Source: Phoronis australis
Taxonomy: Eukaryota > Phoronida > Phoronidae
Direction: 5' to 3'
Assembly (NCBI GenBank): GCA_002633005.1
Contig: NMRA01000002.1
Coordinates: 937,628 to 999,627, forward strand
DNA length: 62,000 bases
Shown here: positions 10,955 through 24,341 of the stretch, one piece after another
How the letters are laid out: each line of letters opens with the position of its first letter
How positions within the stretch are numbered: position 1 is the stretch's first letter
The notes under the pieces: generated by a model
Databases searched by the model: none
The model's input: the letters and a program-made list of their open reading frames with translations, nothing else
Told to the model about the DNA's origin: nothing
Program-made: the position numbers and the translations under genes

Positions 10955-13900
10955 GATTTTGTTATTTTAGTCCACAACTTGACGATAGCCCGTTCTCCAG
11001 AGTGGATCCAAACCTTCATGACCTCTAGATTCCTGATACTTAGGCTAAAATGTTACTGATTTCCAGGTTTTTTTCAATTTCTATTTGTCTAAATGGCGCC
11101 TGTATTTAACACAGAAATTTTGACCTTAAAAAGGAAATGCTTCCAGATCAGGGTAAAACCCCGCCAAAGCCAGGTGGGTGGATTTTTTCACTCAGAACAA
11201 CTTCATCAAAGAATTACCGAATACCACTCATGGCAAGCACACCCCATTTAGTCCGCAAAATTGCCATCAAACCTGGCCCACCCCACTTTTTCATTTTTGA
11301 AAGAGCAACCGGGTCCCGACACTTTTGATACATTTATTTCTACATGGTGCCCGTTCCATAGGCACAAAAATTCAAGACCACGCATGTCTTCGCTTGATAT
11401 CGCCATGCGTTGCAAGCAAAGCCCGTGTCAAATTAGCTTTACTCGTGAAGTCCTTACGTTTATGGATTACAGCGTGGGCATCAAACTGAGGAAACTCTTC
11501 AAAAACAACAACTTATTTCAGGGAATTATTTCCACAAATGGTCCTCTGTGCTCAGATTGTCATTCGGATATGTTATAGTTAGAACTAAACATGATATTGC
11601 GGGCAAGTATCCCGGTCTTCTTTATTAGAAGTTTAACTTTGGGTGTTGGGAAAGGCAACTCGTGATATAATGTAATTGGCCGATGTTTTGGCGTTACTGA
11701 CATTAAGCTTACTAATTTACGTCACCCCGAGTCTCTCGCCAAGCATTTCTCTAAATGTGTCTTTGCAGCAGGAATTTATGAGAAAGCGTGTTGATAAATG
11801 GGCATTATCTAATCATTTTGCACAGTAAAATGTACATTCCATTCATATCACGTGATAATGACTTCCTAGTGTTCGCAACTCCGCATTTAATGCCGTTGCA
11901 GTTACATGTAAGCACACTTTGGCTAATTTACAGACTGCCACTACCACTGCCCGCCAATTAACGGACTACTTTATTGCAGTCTTGTTACCCTGCCAGCCTC
12001 TAAATCATAATTCACACTCCAAAGATTAGGGGTAAGTATCTATGGTGAACAAAAATTCCTCGCAAAAACTCTGGCAACGTTATATGATCCAGAGGCAGTT
12101 TCATACAGAGCAAGACCTTTACATCAAAAGTAAATAAAACCCACCGTGACGGTTAGTAACGTAACCGTGTCGTCATTTTCTTAAGTCGACTTCACTATGC
12201 TCGAGTATCCCCCTGATGAAAGTTTTGAAATTAATGAGTCATGGATTTATACTTATTTGCAAATGTCTCGTCTCTCCGCAATGGCGGCGAAAGGAAAGTC
12301 GAATATCGTGCACAAGGTGCTACTGATGAATAAGAGTACCTACTTTCATCACCTGAACCGATTGGGAAATTTATAGGATAAAAAGATCAGTAATCAACCG
12401 CCCTGTTTTTATTGCCACCACTTGATCTTTCCGTTTGCATTTAGTTCCGTCAGTCACCGGGGATTTATCACTGGCTCAAAGATGAGAAAATGGACGGCTA
12501 AACTCTGACGTGTGTGCAACCCATTCCGACGTTTTTCCCACCCTTACGTGCATACCTGTACATGTACAAAGTGGTCCCGCGGTCACGTGATCAGTGCGTT
12601 ATTTCAATAGTAATTGGAGCAGTAGCTTAGCAAAAGAATGGCAGGGACGACAACAACGACGATATGGATCTTCACAATTGCTGAATAGTGACTCAGTCAA
12701 AAAAATATGAGCGCTTCACAGTTATATTATGAGCGCACCACAGTCTAGAAATGATGTAAGGAAGTTGTTTCAGTTACTAGCAGTTATATTAGGTATGCAC
12801 TCTTGCTCGAGTGAAATTAAATTATTTTCTAAATCATTTTTGTGGACCTCAAGACCATCTTTCCTAGTTCTTAGTCCATTTTCACGTAGCAGTCCACAGT
12901 TTCCCATTCATTTAAACCCCATCCCGGTCATGGACAATGTCGTAAGGTCCCTGTTGATTACTTCTACCTAAGTCAGTGACCACATCCGTTCGGAAATAAG
13001 CCAGGTATAAGCTCGTTCATCATTTTTGTCTTACTCTCTCGCTTAAACCTAATTATTAGCGTACTACTATTTTTCTTGCGTATGAGCCACCTGCTCAGTT
13101 AGAAGTCCACCCCTTCACGCTCGTACTTTCCATTTTCCTTTCCTCTACTCATCTTTTATAATAATCTCACGTCAATTGTACACCCAATCAATATAATGAG
13201 GTTCTTTTCAAAAGATTTATTTGTTCTTTGCGATGTATTGTTATTCATATTGTAGGGATGTGTAGCTCACTTGGGCCACCCAACCTCAGCCATATTCGCT
13301 ATTGATATGATTTTTGGGTTAAAAAATGTTTTGATTGCAAAAAATGCAGAAGAATTTGTACAACAAGATCTCGGTAAAAACCATATTTTGGACCAACGTG
13401 AACTATTTATGCGGTCCCGTCAAACAGTGAGGCGTTGTGGATAGTCACTGTCGTCTTGGCAATCGTCTTCGCCTCATCTCCCGTTCACTTCATTCGCATA
13501 CGTTTTCTTCAATCTTCGAGTTTATACACTTCAAAAATCCATAAACGTCTTGATGGAAAATATTTTCAGTTGTGCTGGAACTGGAATTTACTTGTTCCGA
13601 AGATTAGGCATGCGTCAACTTGAATTTTGGAGCCACTAAAACGATCTTGACCTTAAGTAAAGCAGACATTTAGAAGCAATCAAATGTGAGAAAAAATCCG
13701 CAGGAACCTGTCGTTTTTCGTTACGTATAACGAAGTTTGTATCGATAATTCGCAAAAAACGAACGGTTGCTAAATCCTGAGATAACGTGAACGAATTCAT
13801 TGTACATTCTAATAATTATTCTAAGTTTACAGGCGTCAAACCAAAAAATGCATTCCGAGAACATGGCTTACTTGATCTGGTACAGCTACGTGTGCGTTTC

Positions 13901-14728
13901 ACAATACTTGCAGCCAAACGTTCAGTGCCTTCTTGCTTCGATGACTAAGATGACTGAGGGTATCAGCAGGGAAAATATAACGTCGAGAAAAATGTTTAAT
14001 CGTTCATCTAAAATTCAAAGTAAAATGATATGATTCATGATTGGTTCAAAGGTGTTCGCTTGGTACGAGTGATGTTCCAAATACCAGCAAATCTAAAAAT
14101 GCCCAAGGCATTTACTGTTCTTAAAAATTAAACATTTTGCTAATTGATCGTTCAAATAAGGCGTACAGTGAAGTCAGATGCGAGTGGCCCCAGTGGAGGC
14201 AAGATGCACATGTATTGCATGGCTTTGTTTCTAGTGCACTAATATTCCGTTACAAAAGACGAGGTCGGATGTGAAGGTAATTTCGTTGCACAACCTGGAA
14301 TCAAAATATTTAGCAATGTGCACGAGAGCGTCGCATAGACTTTACAGACAGTGTGTCAAAGGAGCTTGGTACAGGCACCGACACCGTGGAACTACTGTAG
14401 TATTTTGAAATATCTTGAATACCTAATCAGTTGCCAACCTGTATCTTTACACAATAACAATAAAAGGACCATTAGTCAAGGCGTTGACTGACTTATGACC
14501 GAGGTCCGGGTAATAAATTTTCTCCAACGTTTAATTAAATAACAATGAACAATACATCTTCTCGCGTAACGAAGTGAGTTTATTAAGATGTATATGAATA
14601 CAATAAGTGTTCATTATAAGTGAACAGTCACGAGTTGCTTGAGAAATTCATCGGAAACCAAACCCTTTATTGCACACTGCAATAATAAGCTACAGAATTT
14701 AATAACCCATATACGAAATGTCTTTGTC
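10955..14728. other. No gene recognised
   Basis: The frame at 11261-11578 and others are short and lack features. No repeats were matched elsewhere in the window. Confidence 0.5.
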
Positions 14729-14920
14729 ATCGTCGTCATCATCTTCATCTTTACCATTATTGTCATAACCGTCATGACTATCATCATCATCACTGACGTC
14801 AGTGATCTTCAATCAGTATCACCATCGTCATCATTAACTTCATGACAACCATCACGTCTTCATCATCACCATCAACAGCGTCGTCGGCTTCGTTGTTGCC
14901 ATCATCGCTGTCAGCATCAC
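14729..14920 (+). repeat. Imperfect (CAT/TCA)n microsatellite
   Basis: About 190 bp of interrupted CAT, CATCGT and TCATCA triplets. The frame that overlaps its first part reads as a run of I/V/T residues and is not a gene. Confidence 0.85.
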
Positions 14921-15970
14921 AAAAACATGCATATATACATATACACTGTACTTTATACGTTGTTCACAAATTGCTTTAGTCTTTTAACCGTTGAAATATT
15001 TGAAACTACAAAACTTGATAAAATGCACTGATTTCATGAAACTGCCATCAGGTGATGATGTAATAACATAATTTCTAAAGTGTACTTATGTATATACTCA
15101 AACATCAGGTCTATTTGGAATGGCGTCAAAAATGCAATGTATATCTTGAATCTTAAGTGAAAAGTATGTATTCCAACAAAACAATTTCATCTTCAAGTCG
15201 CTTTTGGATTTGTTGAAGTGTTTTCTTTACACCTTGCTGCAGCAAATCAATTGATTCATTCACGCTTATGACAGATAACTATACTGAAACCTGGCGCATG
15301 CGTAAAAGTGAAGCTCTGGCAAGCGTTCACTTAATATACCTCGCAAAGTTAGTATATAAAGTATCTGAAAAGAGCGAGCACTTAGAAAGAGGGTTTGTCT
15401 TAATGAGAAAGAGAAAGGAAGAAATGATTTTCTATGACAGCAGATAGCGTCCTCAATATTGAAGAACAGTTGGTTAGTCACTGGTTCTGACGAACGTAAG
15501 TTTATTCCTAAAAACCATAGGAAACATTTTCTTTGTTCGCGAAAGTTTGGTCCTTCCAGTTTTTACGTTACCGTAGTAGTTTCTGCCAACAAAATGCGAT
15601 ATTCTATGATTTAACTAAATGAGAAAACTTGTAGTACATTTCCAAAATCTGGAAAACCAATATTCGGACGCCAAGGTATTGAATTGTAGAGGCTAATTTT
15701 AACTATTGGCTATCATATATGAAAAAGAGTTTCCGATTTATTTACTATTGTGAAAATTAACAGGCTGCGTCTTATCCGTTCATATTGATATCTTTCTGAA
15801 AATCGCCGGACGAACATGTTCATTTGGCATTGTAGAAATGACCCGGAAAAAGGTCATTTTCCTTCATACACCACAGCTAACTTAAAAATGTCCGTAGGAC
15901 CTGCAGCTGGGGATCAAATGCTAGTGGTCTACTAAGCTGGATATGCACTTTGCAAACTTTCACCTATGTT
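14921..15970. other. Upstream region of the GPCR
   Basis: AT-rich sequence left of the first coding exon. A non-coding first exon and promoter may lie here or further left; I could not place them. Confidence 0.4.
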
Positions 15971-15992
15971 TCTCTTCTTCTTTGATTTTTAG
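15971..15992 (+). promoter_or_regulatory. Candidate splice acceptor in GPCR 5' UTR
   Basis: A run of pyrimidines (TCTCTTCTTCTTTGATTTTT) ends in AG at 15991-15992, 12 bases before the GPCR ATG. This is a strong acceptor profile and suggests that the coding exon begins at 15993 with a very short 5' UTR tail and that a non-coding first exon and the promoter lie further left. I did not identify that exon. Confidence 0.5.
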
Positions 15993-16004
15993 CGCATAGA
16001 AGCC

Positions 16005-16374
16005 ATGGACAAAAACGAAACCGCCATCGAGGAGGGCATGGACAAAATGGCCTTCTGCCTGAACACAAGTAACTTTACAGGGTGTGAATTGCCTCTCCTT
16101 ATGTTGGGGTTTACTCCAACATGGGAGATCGCCGTCATGGCGGTCCTCCACGCGGTTGTCATGGCAGTGGCTATTGCCGGAAACACTATGGTGATTCTAG
16201 TCGTGGCCAAAAACCAACGAATGCGAACAACCACTAACTTTTATCTCGTCAATCTAGCTTTCTGTGATTTGTGTGTGACATTGACGAGTACGTGGATGAA
16301 CTTTGTGGACTTCGTGAATAATCGTACTTGGGTGTTGGGAGGATTCTTGTGCAAGGCGTTCGTTTTTTTTCAAG
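16005..16374 (+). CDS. Class A neuropeptide-type GPCR, coding exon 1 (N-terminus to start of TM3)
   Basis: First coding exon of a rhodopsin-family receptor in the plasma membrane; it gives residues 1-123 plus the first base of codon 124. The ATG sits in a strong context (GCCATGG). The N-terminus carries N-glycosylation sequons (NET, NTS, NFT). TM1 spans about 43-67 with the GN pair (Asn60, position 1.50). TM2 contains NLAFCD (Asp88, 2.50). ECL1 carries the usual Trp109, and Cys116 (3.25) would form the ECL1-ECL2 disulphide. The exon ends at CAAG before GTAAGA, an excellent donor, in phase 1. Without splicing the frame stops at 16445, so the long frame there is an intron read-through. The closest families by motif are peptide receptors of the NPFF/QRFP/orexin/NPY type; the ligand cannot be told from sequence. 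Confidence 0.88.
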
Positions 16375-17245
16375 GTAAGAACTTCCGCTCCTTCTTGTAT
16401 GTGTATTTCATTCTGCCAATCATAGTACAAAAGTATTTTTCCTAACTGAATTAAAGGAACCTTATCGTCTTTACGCCTAACAACACATTTTCGAATTATT
16501 TGTGTATGTCATACTTGTGAAGTTATGAGTTTTAACCAGAGCGTGCGCGCACCCAGGGGTTGGGCTCGGGGGCTCGAACTACTATTTTGTTAGTAAAAGG
16601 TCCACATCGCCTGGAATTCGAGACCCCCCATATTGAAGGCTGGGTGCGCGCATGCAGAGCCATAAAACAAGAAAGTCCGTTGTGTTTTTGTGGTTTTACT
16701 ACAAATCGACAACCTATCGCACCCTCCGCACACTTTCGAAATGTCTAAAAAACAATCCGGCAACGTGTTGCTCGTCGGGTAAAATGGCGGCTTGGAAATG
16801 AATGTGTCAAGAATGCTGCGTTTTGATTGGTCAGTTAAGCCGTCATTTAAAATCCTGGCGATAGGTCAATTGTTGTTTATCAAACATTTGTTGAAATCGA
16901 GGGCGGTGCCGTTACTAGGTACGCTTAAAGCACAATGCAATTTATCGATTGCAATTTTGAACCATTGATGGAGCGTTTGGTACATAGTCTAAGCCCAAGG
17001 TACGTTTTTACTCGAAGGGTCCGGGCTAATATAATACCTGTCATTACATTCTGTAATACACGCCAACTATTCAATGCTTTTACAGGGCCTTGTTAAAACC
17101 ACCAGCCTTTTCGATATCGAGTACTTTGGCGATAATTAGTCAAACAGTTTTCCATTTAATTTAATCGTAATTTAAACGGAATATACAAGAAAACAGTAAT
17201 GAACACAAACTGAGTGTCGGCGTCGCCACCGTCCTTATTAGAATT

Positions 17246-17425
17246 AAAATGTCTTTACTGTATTCAGCACATGAATCATTATCAAATTCAAGATTTTCTG
17301 ATTGGTCAATTAAGATCTTCACCATTATCATTTTTGAAATGTCTTTACTGTATTCAGCACTTAAAATATTATCTAATTCTTGTAACATTTCCCGATTGGC
17401 CCTTTAAGAACAGTGAGTTCGGCTC
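17246..17425 (+). repeat. 90-bp tandem duplication, two diverged copies
   Basis: AATGTCTTTACTGTATTCAG begins at 17249 and again at 17339, and each copy continues with ATTATC-AATTC and GATTGG. The period is 90 bp, so it maintains a frame and produces duplicated peptides on both strands, but nothing suggests it is coding. Confidence 0.7.
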
Positions 17426-18434
17426 TCACAGAAGACAGCATGCTATCTGAAGCAAGCAATTCAAAATAATAATAAATTTGTGCGAAACATTCTACAACAT
17501 GTATTGCTAAATGACAGTGACCACGTGACCACTAGTGCTTACAGTAAAGAGCTTAGACAGTCCATTATTATATACTGATCCAACTACACAAGCGCGTGTT
17601 TAAATGAGAAGCAAAAATTGTCTTGATGTTCCGCCGTGGGGCTTGCCGCATGACTTTATTGTTCTTCAAGCTTTGTCGGCCTCAAGATATCCGTTTATCT
17701 AACAAAAATTTTCTATTCCTAGGATATTATCGATTATTGTCTAATAATAAATATAATGATGTCTGACAATTCGTTCAACCATTTATTCATTAAATGTAAT
17801 GAGAACATTCACAAAATATGCATTTAAATTACGCTAAACCCGGTAATCTGAGAGTCATTCGTGAATCACAGTTGTTCGCTTCGATGAACCATGACTTTAC
17901 AACATCTCTGGAATTCTAAATTCTAAATGCTTTAGTGTAAAACGAAAGACAGTTATAGCAACAATTTTAGTAGACTTTAATGCATTTCATATAGAGGAAA
18001 TAGCACCAAGGTGTGATTAGTTCTGCAAGAGGGTTTTATTTGCTTCAAAGTGGGTTTCTAAACTGCCATGAAATTCGAATAAGAAAGTCGCGTTTCAAAA
18101 CCTACTACCAGTGAGAAAGAAATTTGCAAAAAAAAAGAAACTACTCGAGGCAAATGCCTTGCTAACATAGCGGACGGTGCTTGGACGTACCCGCCGATGG
18201 AGTTCTCTACCGATAACTGGCATGACGGGGTATTTTTCATCGGGCCAGTATTAGTGCTCGATAGTTAGCCAATAAGTCCACTTATTTTCAACAACGCAAA
18301 CCCATTGGATCGGTTTTTTAAGACCTTGGTCACATGACTCTGAAAAGCTTTTTGTGGCCGAGACACTACAGAACCGGAAGTGACGTAGTTTAAAGGTTTT
18401 CAAAAACGCAAAAAGTACCCAGATATCAAGTTAT

Positions 18435-19429
18435 TAAAACCGACGGTTACAGAACTGCGATCAATGAAGTGTTTATATTTACCTTGCTTTAAATCAAAAA
18501 TCTTGGCGTCAACAAACGCTTCAATTGCTTTGAACTCCCGTTTTAAAAATGTATACTATTTGATGTAATGCTCGACTTTGTCGACATTTTATAAGTACGG
18601 AAATACGCGTCATTGTTGCTGGAGTGCTTCGTTCTGTTTTCACAGTGAACCAAGACTAACTTCACCTGCGCTCGAACCACAGTACACAAGGTTGAAATTC
18701 GCGTCAACTTCTCTCAGGTCTTTCAGTATTTTAATATTAAAATACCTGAACGACTCCATGCTGGTGAATTTTGCCAGGAAAAACGTGATATGCTTAAAGT
18801 AATGACATCAATGTGCCTTCGTAAATAACATTTTTCAAAACATTTTTCGTGAAGGTTTCACATAAATAACTTTGATGTTATTTTCGTTTTGCCTTTTGAA
18901 CTCTTCTTCATTATAAGAAAAGGGATACCTCNTAAAACCGACGGTTACAGAACTGCGATCAATGAAGTGTTTATATTTACCTTGCTTTAAATCAAAAATC
19001 TTGGCGTCAACAAACGCTTCAATTGCTTTGAACTCCCGTCTTAAAAATGTATACTATTTGATGTAATGCTCGACTTTGTCGACGTTTTATAAGTACGGAA
19101 ATACGCGTCATTGTTGCTGGAGTGCTTTGTTCTGTTTTCACCGTGAACCAAGACTAACTTCACCTGCGCTCGAACCACAGTACACAAGGTTGAAATTCGC
19201 GTCAACTTCTCTCAGGTCTTTCAGTATTTTAATATTAAAATACCTGAACGACTCCATGCTGGTGAATTTTGCCAGGAAAAACGTGATATGCTTAAAGTAA
19301 TGACATCAATGTGCCTTCGTAAATAACATTTTTCAAAACATTTTTCGTGAAGGTTTCACATAAATAACTTTGATGTTATTTTCGTTTTGCCTTTTGAACT
19401 CTTCTTCATTATAAGAAAAGGGATACCTC
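18435..19429. repeat. 497-bp duplication around a single N: likely assembly artefact
   Basis: 18435-18931 and 18933-19429 are both 497 bp, in the same orientation, and differ at about four positions. The first ends and the second begins exactly at the N (18932). Equal length, near identity and the N make this an unmerged overlap of two contigs, probably the two haplotypes, rather than a biological tandem duplication. Confidence 0.88.
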
Positions 19430-19884
19430 AGGCATTGCTCTTGCCTCAAGTTATATAGAATTGTGATTTTTCAAGGTTTTCTGGATGCATATGTTTACGA
19501 CAATCGTTCAAATCCAGGCATGCTCACTGATGCCCACACCTGCTTCCGCTTATAGAACGGTAGTAGTGAATTCTTTCCCACTTGCTGTGCAACATTCAGC
19601 GACCAATACAAGTGTCCGCGTTGTCGAGCTAAACATAAGCAGCACGTGCACTTACTAGAGCAATAAAACTGTAGACGACGTTTCTCTTGTCTTTTTTGTC
19701 GAATTGGGAATTGCCGGTGCCGCAAAAACACGAAAATACCAGTTATTTTCTCTGTTTAGTCGAACGGGAAAATAAGGCTACATCGCGTGGGAAATTACAA
19801 CAGTAAGCTATATGATATGTCAATTTCGCCGTGTGTCAAAAAGCGGGGCATTTTGATGGTGGCGGGAATCTGCTTTAGCTAGAG

Positions 19885-20030
19885 TGCGTTCAGTAACGCT
19901 AGGACCTACGGTAGGTCCTAGTTAAAATCTAGCCAAAGTCACGTGATCTCATTTAGAATACACGGCAATATCTCACGTAATCTCGCGAAGTCTTGCATTT
20001 TAGCGAGATCCTAGCGTTACTGAAGGGGAG
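19885..20030 (+). mobile_element. MITE family A, copy 2
   Basis: About 146 bp with the best-preserved inverted ends: GCGTTCAGTAACGCTAGGAC at left and ATCCTAGCGTTACTGAA at right. The interior matches the other copies, with AAGTCACGTGATCTCATTT and CACGGCAATATCTCACG. Same orientation as copy 1. Confidence 0.85.
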
Positions 20031-20352
20031 TCCGGTTTACGCTAGACATGGGATGTTGGATGTCATTCTTATAGTTATTTCTCCGTACACGATTGTGATG
20101 GAAGTAATACCACAAAGTACATGCACGCACATCGTGCCTTTATTACCATACCCCAACAAATTCACATGTACAGGACTTTTCCTGAATGTACGTTTCACGT
20201 GTTAAGCTGCAGTGAACAAAGTCTCAATCAAATTAGTTTGGTGCTATTTCTATGATAGTAGAGCATGGAATCGATTGCTGTACAAACAGAATGTAGCAAA
20301 GAGAAAGCGCAATGGCATTGACATGAAGAATACAGGAGCTTCTGCGGAATAG

Positions 20353-20511
20353 GTCTCACACAGTTTTCGACCTCAGCAAATAAATGTGCTGGCCCACTGG
20401 GTCAGTTACTTGAATATGAGACCACATCCACATAGGACCTATACGTGACAGTTTACTGGCCGTAAATCCACTGGTACCGGGCCACCGTGTATTTCGAACG
20501 CTGGTCTCACA
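20353..20511 (-). mobile_element. hAT-type MITE family D, copy 2, with 8-bp target duplication
   Basis: A 143-bp element (20361-20503) begins CAGTTTTCGACC and ends TTCGAACGCTG, so CAG...CTG with inverted TTCGA motifs. It is flanked on both sides by GTCTCACA (20353-20360 and 20504-20511). An intact 8-bp direct duplication with CAG/CTG ends is the signature of hAT transposition. It is opposite in orientation to the copy at 6697-6845. Confidence 0.88.
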
Positions 20512-21134
20512 CTGTGTTGTCTTCCAGCAATTGGCAGCAAATGAAGTCTAACCTCACGCCTGATGAGTGGAATGAACATATACACTGTTTATTTCGCTCT
20601 ATATTTGATCATTCCACTTATTGCTTGATGATGTGACATGAAGTCACGAAATATAGCTACTGTTTTGTTTGTTTGTTATGTCTCTCGGTTTGTTACTTCA
20701 TACCTACAACACACCAGAAGAAAGGAGACTGTTCCGAAATTACGAACGCACCAGTATCAACCTTGTTAACAAAAATCTGGTCGTGTCTTTAACGAAGTTT
20801 GTGTAAACGAAGGGCTACTACCGAACCATACTGATTTGTGGGTACAACGAAACAACAGGTTTGTTTTTCAATTTTTCAGGTTTTTAACTCCTTCAAGGTG
20901 CGCTTTGTTGGTCATTTCAAACCTGTTGCATGTGCAGTTGTGACTTACAAGAAGAAAAAGCTCAATACTTTTATTACTACGAAACGTGATAAGGTAAAAT
21001 ACTTACAAAAATGATAAATTATCTACATCAAAACTAAGCAACTAATTTATTTTTTAGAAAACTGTCTCTGGCTCGTTAGTGGACTGGGCGGCAACTCTGG
21101 CCGCTTCACACAGTCTTCGTCCTCTCTTCCTGCC

Positions 21135-21319
21135 CAGTGGCTGATCTAGGATACCATAAGTAGTGGAGGCCCAACATGTTGCCTCGGGGAATTGGGCAAA
21201 GCGCGAAAGTTGCGGAGGTCGGCGATGTGAATCTTTTGTTTAGAAAATCTATCGGTGGACCAAAAAAACGGGAACACAATTCCGCGCTATATGGGGCCTG
21301 AGCCCCCTTCATCCGCCAG
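21135..21319 (-). mobile_element. hAT-like MITE family H, copy 2
   Basis: 185 bp beginning CAGTGGCTGATCTAGGATAC and ending CCCTTCATCCGCCAG, the reverse complement of the element at 1878-2084. The inverted ends share TGGCNGATNNAGG. I do not see a clear target duplication. Confidence 0.65.
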
Positions 21320-21360
21320 AGGGCCTAGTTACTGAACTCAATATTTCCTCCCGCTTCACG

Positions 21361-21438
21361 CTACTGCTGTTTCATTTTGCTTGCGGCAGCTAAAGGGGGA
21401 GGGGCTGCTCCCCCCCCTCCCCTAAATCCGCCTATGCT
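21361..21438 (-). mobile_element. G/C-run repeat family G, end fragment
   Basis: Read on the minus strand it starts CATAGGCGGATTTAGGGG, passes a G-rich run and continues with GCTGCCGCAAG and AAACAG. The same order occurs at 45957-46040, and TTGCGGCAGC-type and GCGTGAAGCG sequence also lies left of 1878. Confidence 0.5.
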
Positions 21439-24090
21439 GTCGCCAGCGTTTCCGAGCCTGGTGCCTGTCTCTTTCACTATAAAGCTTGCATTAGCATTAC
21501 TGTGCTCCTTGATCACAATCCCTGAAATAAAACAACGCCTGCTTAGTTTCCTAGAGTACAATCTCAACTATACATTTTCCAGATAAGTTATGCATACTAA
21601 GAACTACCTAATCACACTCTACACAATCTTATTTGAAATGCATAATCTGCAAGATATATGTTTCATCCTTTGTCAACACAAGTATTACAGCCGGTTGTAG
21701 GTCGTCAGTTTTTTGTAAGAAGTATTTACAGAAGCGACTTTTTATTCATTCCATTTCTTCCCAAAATGTCTATTTCGTTACCATTTTAAGATTCCTAAAA
21801 ATACTTGACAATCTGTCACAAAATGTTTTATGAGCATCGATTAACTGTGATTTGCTGTGTGTTTACACACAATTGACACTGATGTGGCCTTTTTAGCTTC
21901 GTCCCCAAATCTTAAGAGGACGCTGATCGGTTTAGCCATTTGAGGCTTGGTTATGGGAATTACCTTCTGCTCAATGATTGACCGATGCCTTGACGTCATT
22001 AAAACAAAGGCAGATTGTAATTATTTTCACATTGCAGCCAACTATGCGACATAAGGCATTGTTATTAATAGTTATTGTCTGAAATAAAGGTTGAATGTAT
22101 TTATTTTCAATTCTTATTTATGAATGGAATTAATCTGTTTTCGAATCAAAATACATCATTTTTGCAATAATTTAGACGTAAATTGCTGCAATATACCGTT
22201 AGTTTTCATTTTTATATAAAACGGCAGATAAATTCGAAATTACTCGTGATATTCCGGCCATTTCATTTCGAGTCCCATAACCAAGCCACAAATGGCTTAA
22301 CTGATCAGCGCCATCTTGATCGAGGCTTGGAGACGATGCTGTGTGCCGCTTATATTGTACGATGCCACGCGTGCAAAAGGTCAGCAATGTTGTCGATGAA
22401 GTAAACACAGCAACAAAATGGGGATTGTTTACGTTTCATAAGATCACCAATAGCCCGCATTGTTTTGGATTTTGATATTTGGGCGTATGGAATTTCGTTT
22501 CGAAACGAGTAAAATGAGATAGAACATGTAAAATGGGCATGTAATAAATAGATAGAAGTTCATAACCATCTTCAAAGTCCCACGTCAGTTTCGGAGGTCG
22601 AATTCAAACTTAAAGAAAACAACTTTTCATGGGAGAAACGGGTCGCAGAAGCAAATTTTGAACCCCACTCGATCCCTAGAACAGCTATGTAAACTCGGTG
22701 TACTTAAGTTATTTAATGGAGAAAGTTCCAAAAAGAGTTACGCAAATAAAAAATCAATCAAAGAGGAATCCTCCCAGCCACACACGTTTAGAACAGGCAG
22801 GTAGCACCTTTATAACCGTCAGGGTCTATGTCTCAGCCTCGCAATGTTCTCAACTTTTCTATACTAGCTGGTGTTTCATGAAAACTCATGATCAGGAGAT
22901 ATTTTCAACTGCTTAGCCAGAAATTTTCTTTTTTATCATACTTTAAAAAAGTCAAATAGAGTCATGCTGGCGCGAAACCGGCGAATATAAACCTCGATCA
23001 CCAATGAGGTCACTCACTGGGTTACATAATAAAATATAAAGATTGGACTACAAACATTGGCTTGCTCAGAATTTTTCTACTCAAATGTGAATGGAACTTA
23101 ACGAAATCAGCTCCAAACAAATTTTTGAATACTTTCTTTCACTTTATCATATTAAACTGTCATCATCAAGTGGCGATTTGCAAACAAAAATGTTGAAACC
23201 CATCAAGGTTATTTTTTGACATTCATGGCAGACGACCTTCGGATTTTTCATAGACAGTACCGAAGCAATTCCGAAGCTCTGTTTTAGCCCGCCCACGAAA
23301 GCTAGTTGAGTGTCTTTTACATGATTTAATTTCGGTATGAATGTATTTAAACTATGGGTTTGTAAAATAACCATGTTTAAAACCGAAGAATCACTAACTT
23401 AGGATTGTTGCGAAAACCGGCAGTTGCCGATAGCTTAGTTCCTGCAACTAAACATATGGTCTGACGTCAGAAATCTCCTCAAAAGCCAAATGTGCGTTGC
23501 GCTTCAAACAAGAGTAGTCCAAAATGTCAAGATCAAACACAAGAAATGTTCTTGCATTTAAATTCTAGTGAGTGATAAAATGAGCCATAAGTTGAAGCAA
23601 TTACATGTAAATGGAAGTCTAAATTGCAGACAAATTTCTTGATTTTGACACAGAGGTTGTTTGCACAAACTCAATATCTTATCTTCGACAGGCGTACAAG
23701 ATAAAGCACAAGTGAAATCCGCCATGTTCACTATTTAGCCTCCTTGAATTCAGAGTTTTTTGTTTGTTTTTGGAAACTCCGTAACCTATTCACCATTCTC
23801 AACTTGGACAATTCAATGGGATCAAGGAAAAAAAGCTTCTGATGTTTATGCAGGGATATTCCTGGATGCTTATTTGTGTTATTAGTGCATACAAAGGGGC
23901 ACATGTACACTGCAGTAGGACATCCCCGCAGGTGCATTTTTTAAAACGAACTCTTCCAAAAATGCAAAATTCTGTTAGTCAACTTACGGCCGTACAACTT
24001 ACGGGTAATGTATAGGTTGCAGATTTCCTTAAAATGAACGAACAGGCCGTTAACATTTTTCCAATATTTGATAGTAAATTACCATTCTTT

Positions 24091-24341
24091 GTAAGAAAGT
24101 CGCAGACAAAGAACAAAAATGTTCACAAAAAGCCCAAACACACTTCCATCTTGGACGGCTCGAGGTCAAGGACGGTACGGAAATTACCGATGAATTACGG
24201 ATGGACGGCGATATCGACATCGTGACTTTACGCGACAAACTGGCAATTTCCGTACCGTCCTTGACCTCGAGCCGTCCAAGATGGAAGTGTGTTTGGGCTT
24301 TTTGTGAACATTTTTGTTCTTTGACTGCGACTTTCTTACAA
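24091..24341. repeat. Near-perfect hairpin, arms about 96 bp
   Basis: 24091-24185 is the reverse complement of 24245-24341 with only about one mismatch (GCAGACAAAG against GCAGTCAAAG) and a spacer of about 59 bp. It lies within the left arm of the larger foldback structure. The high arm identity points to a recent origin or to gene conversion between arms. Confidence 0.85.

Noticed and set aside
18578-19300. Two almost identical 74-codon frames, considered as a duplicated gene
   Set aside because: They are the same sequence seen twice because of the contig overlap at N 18932.
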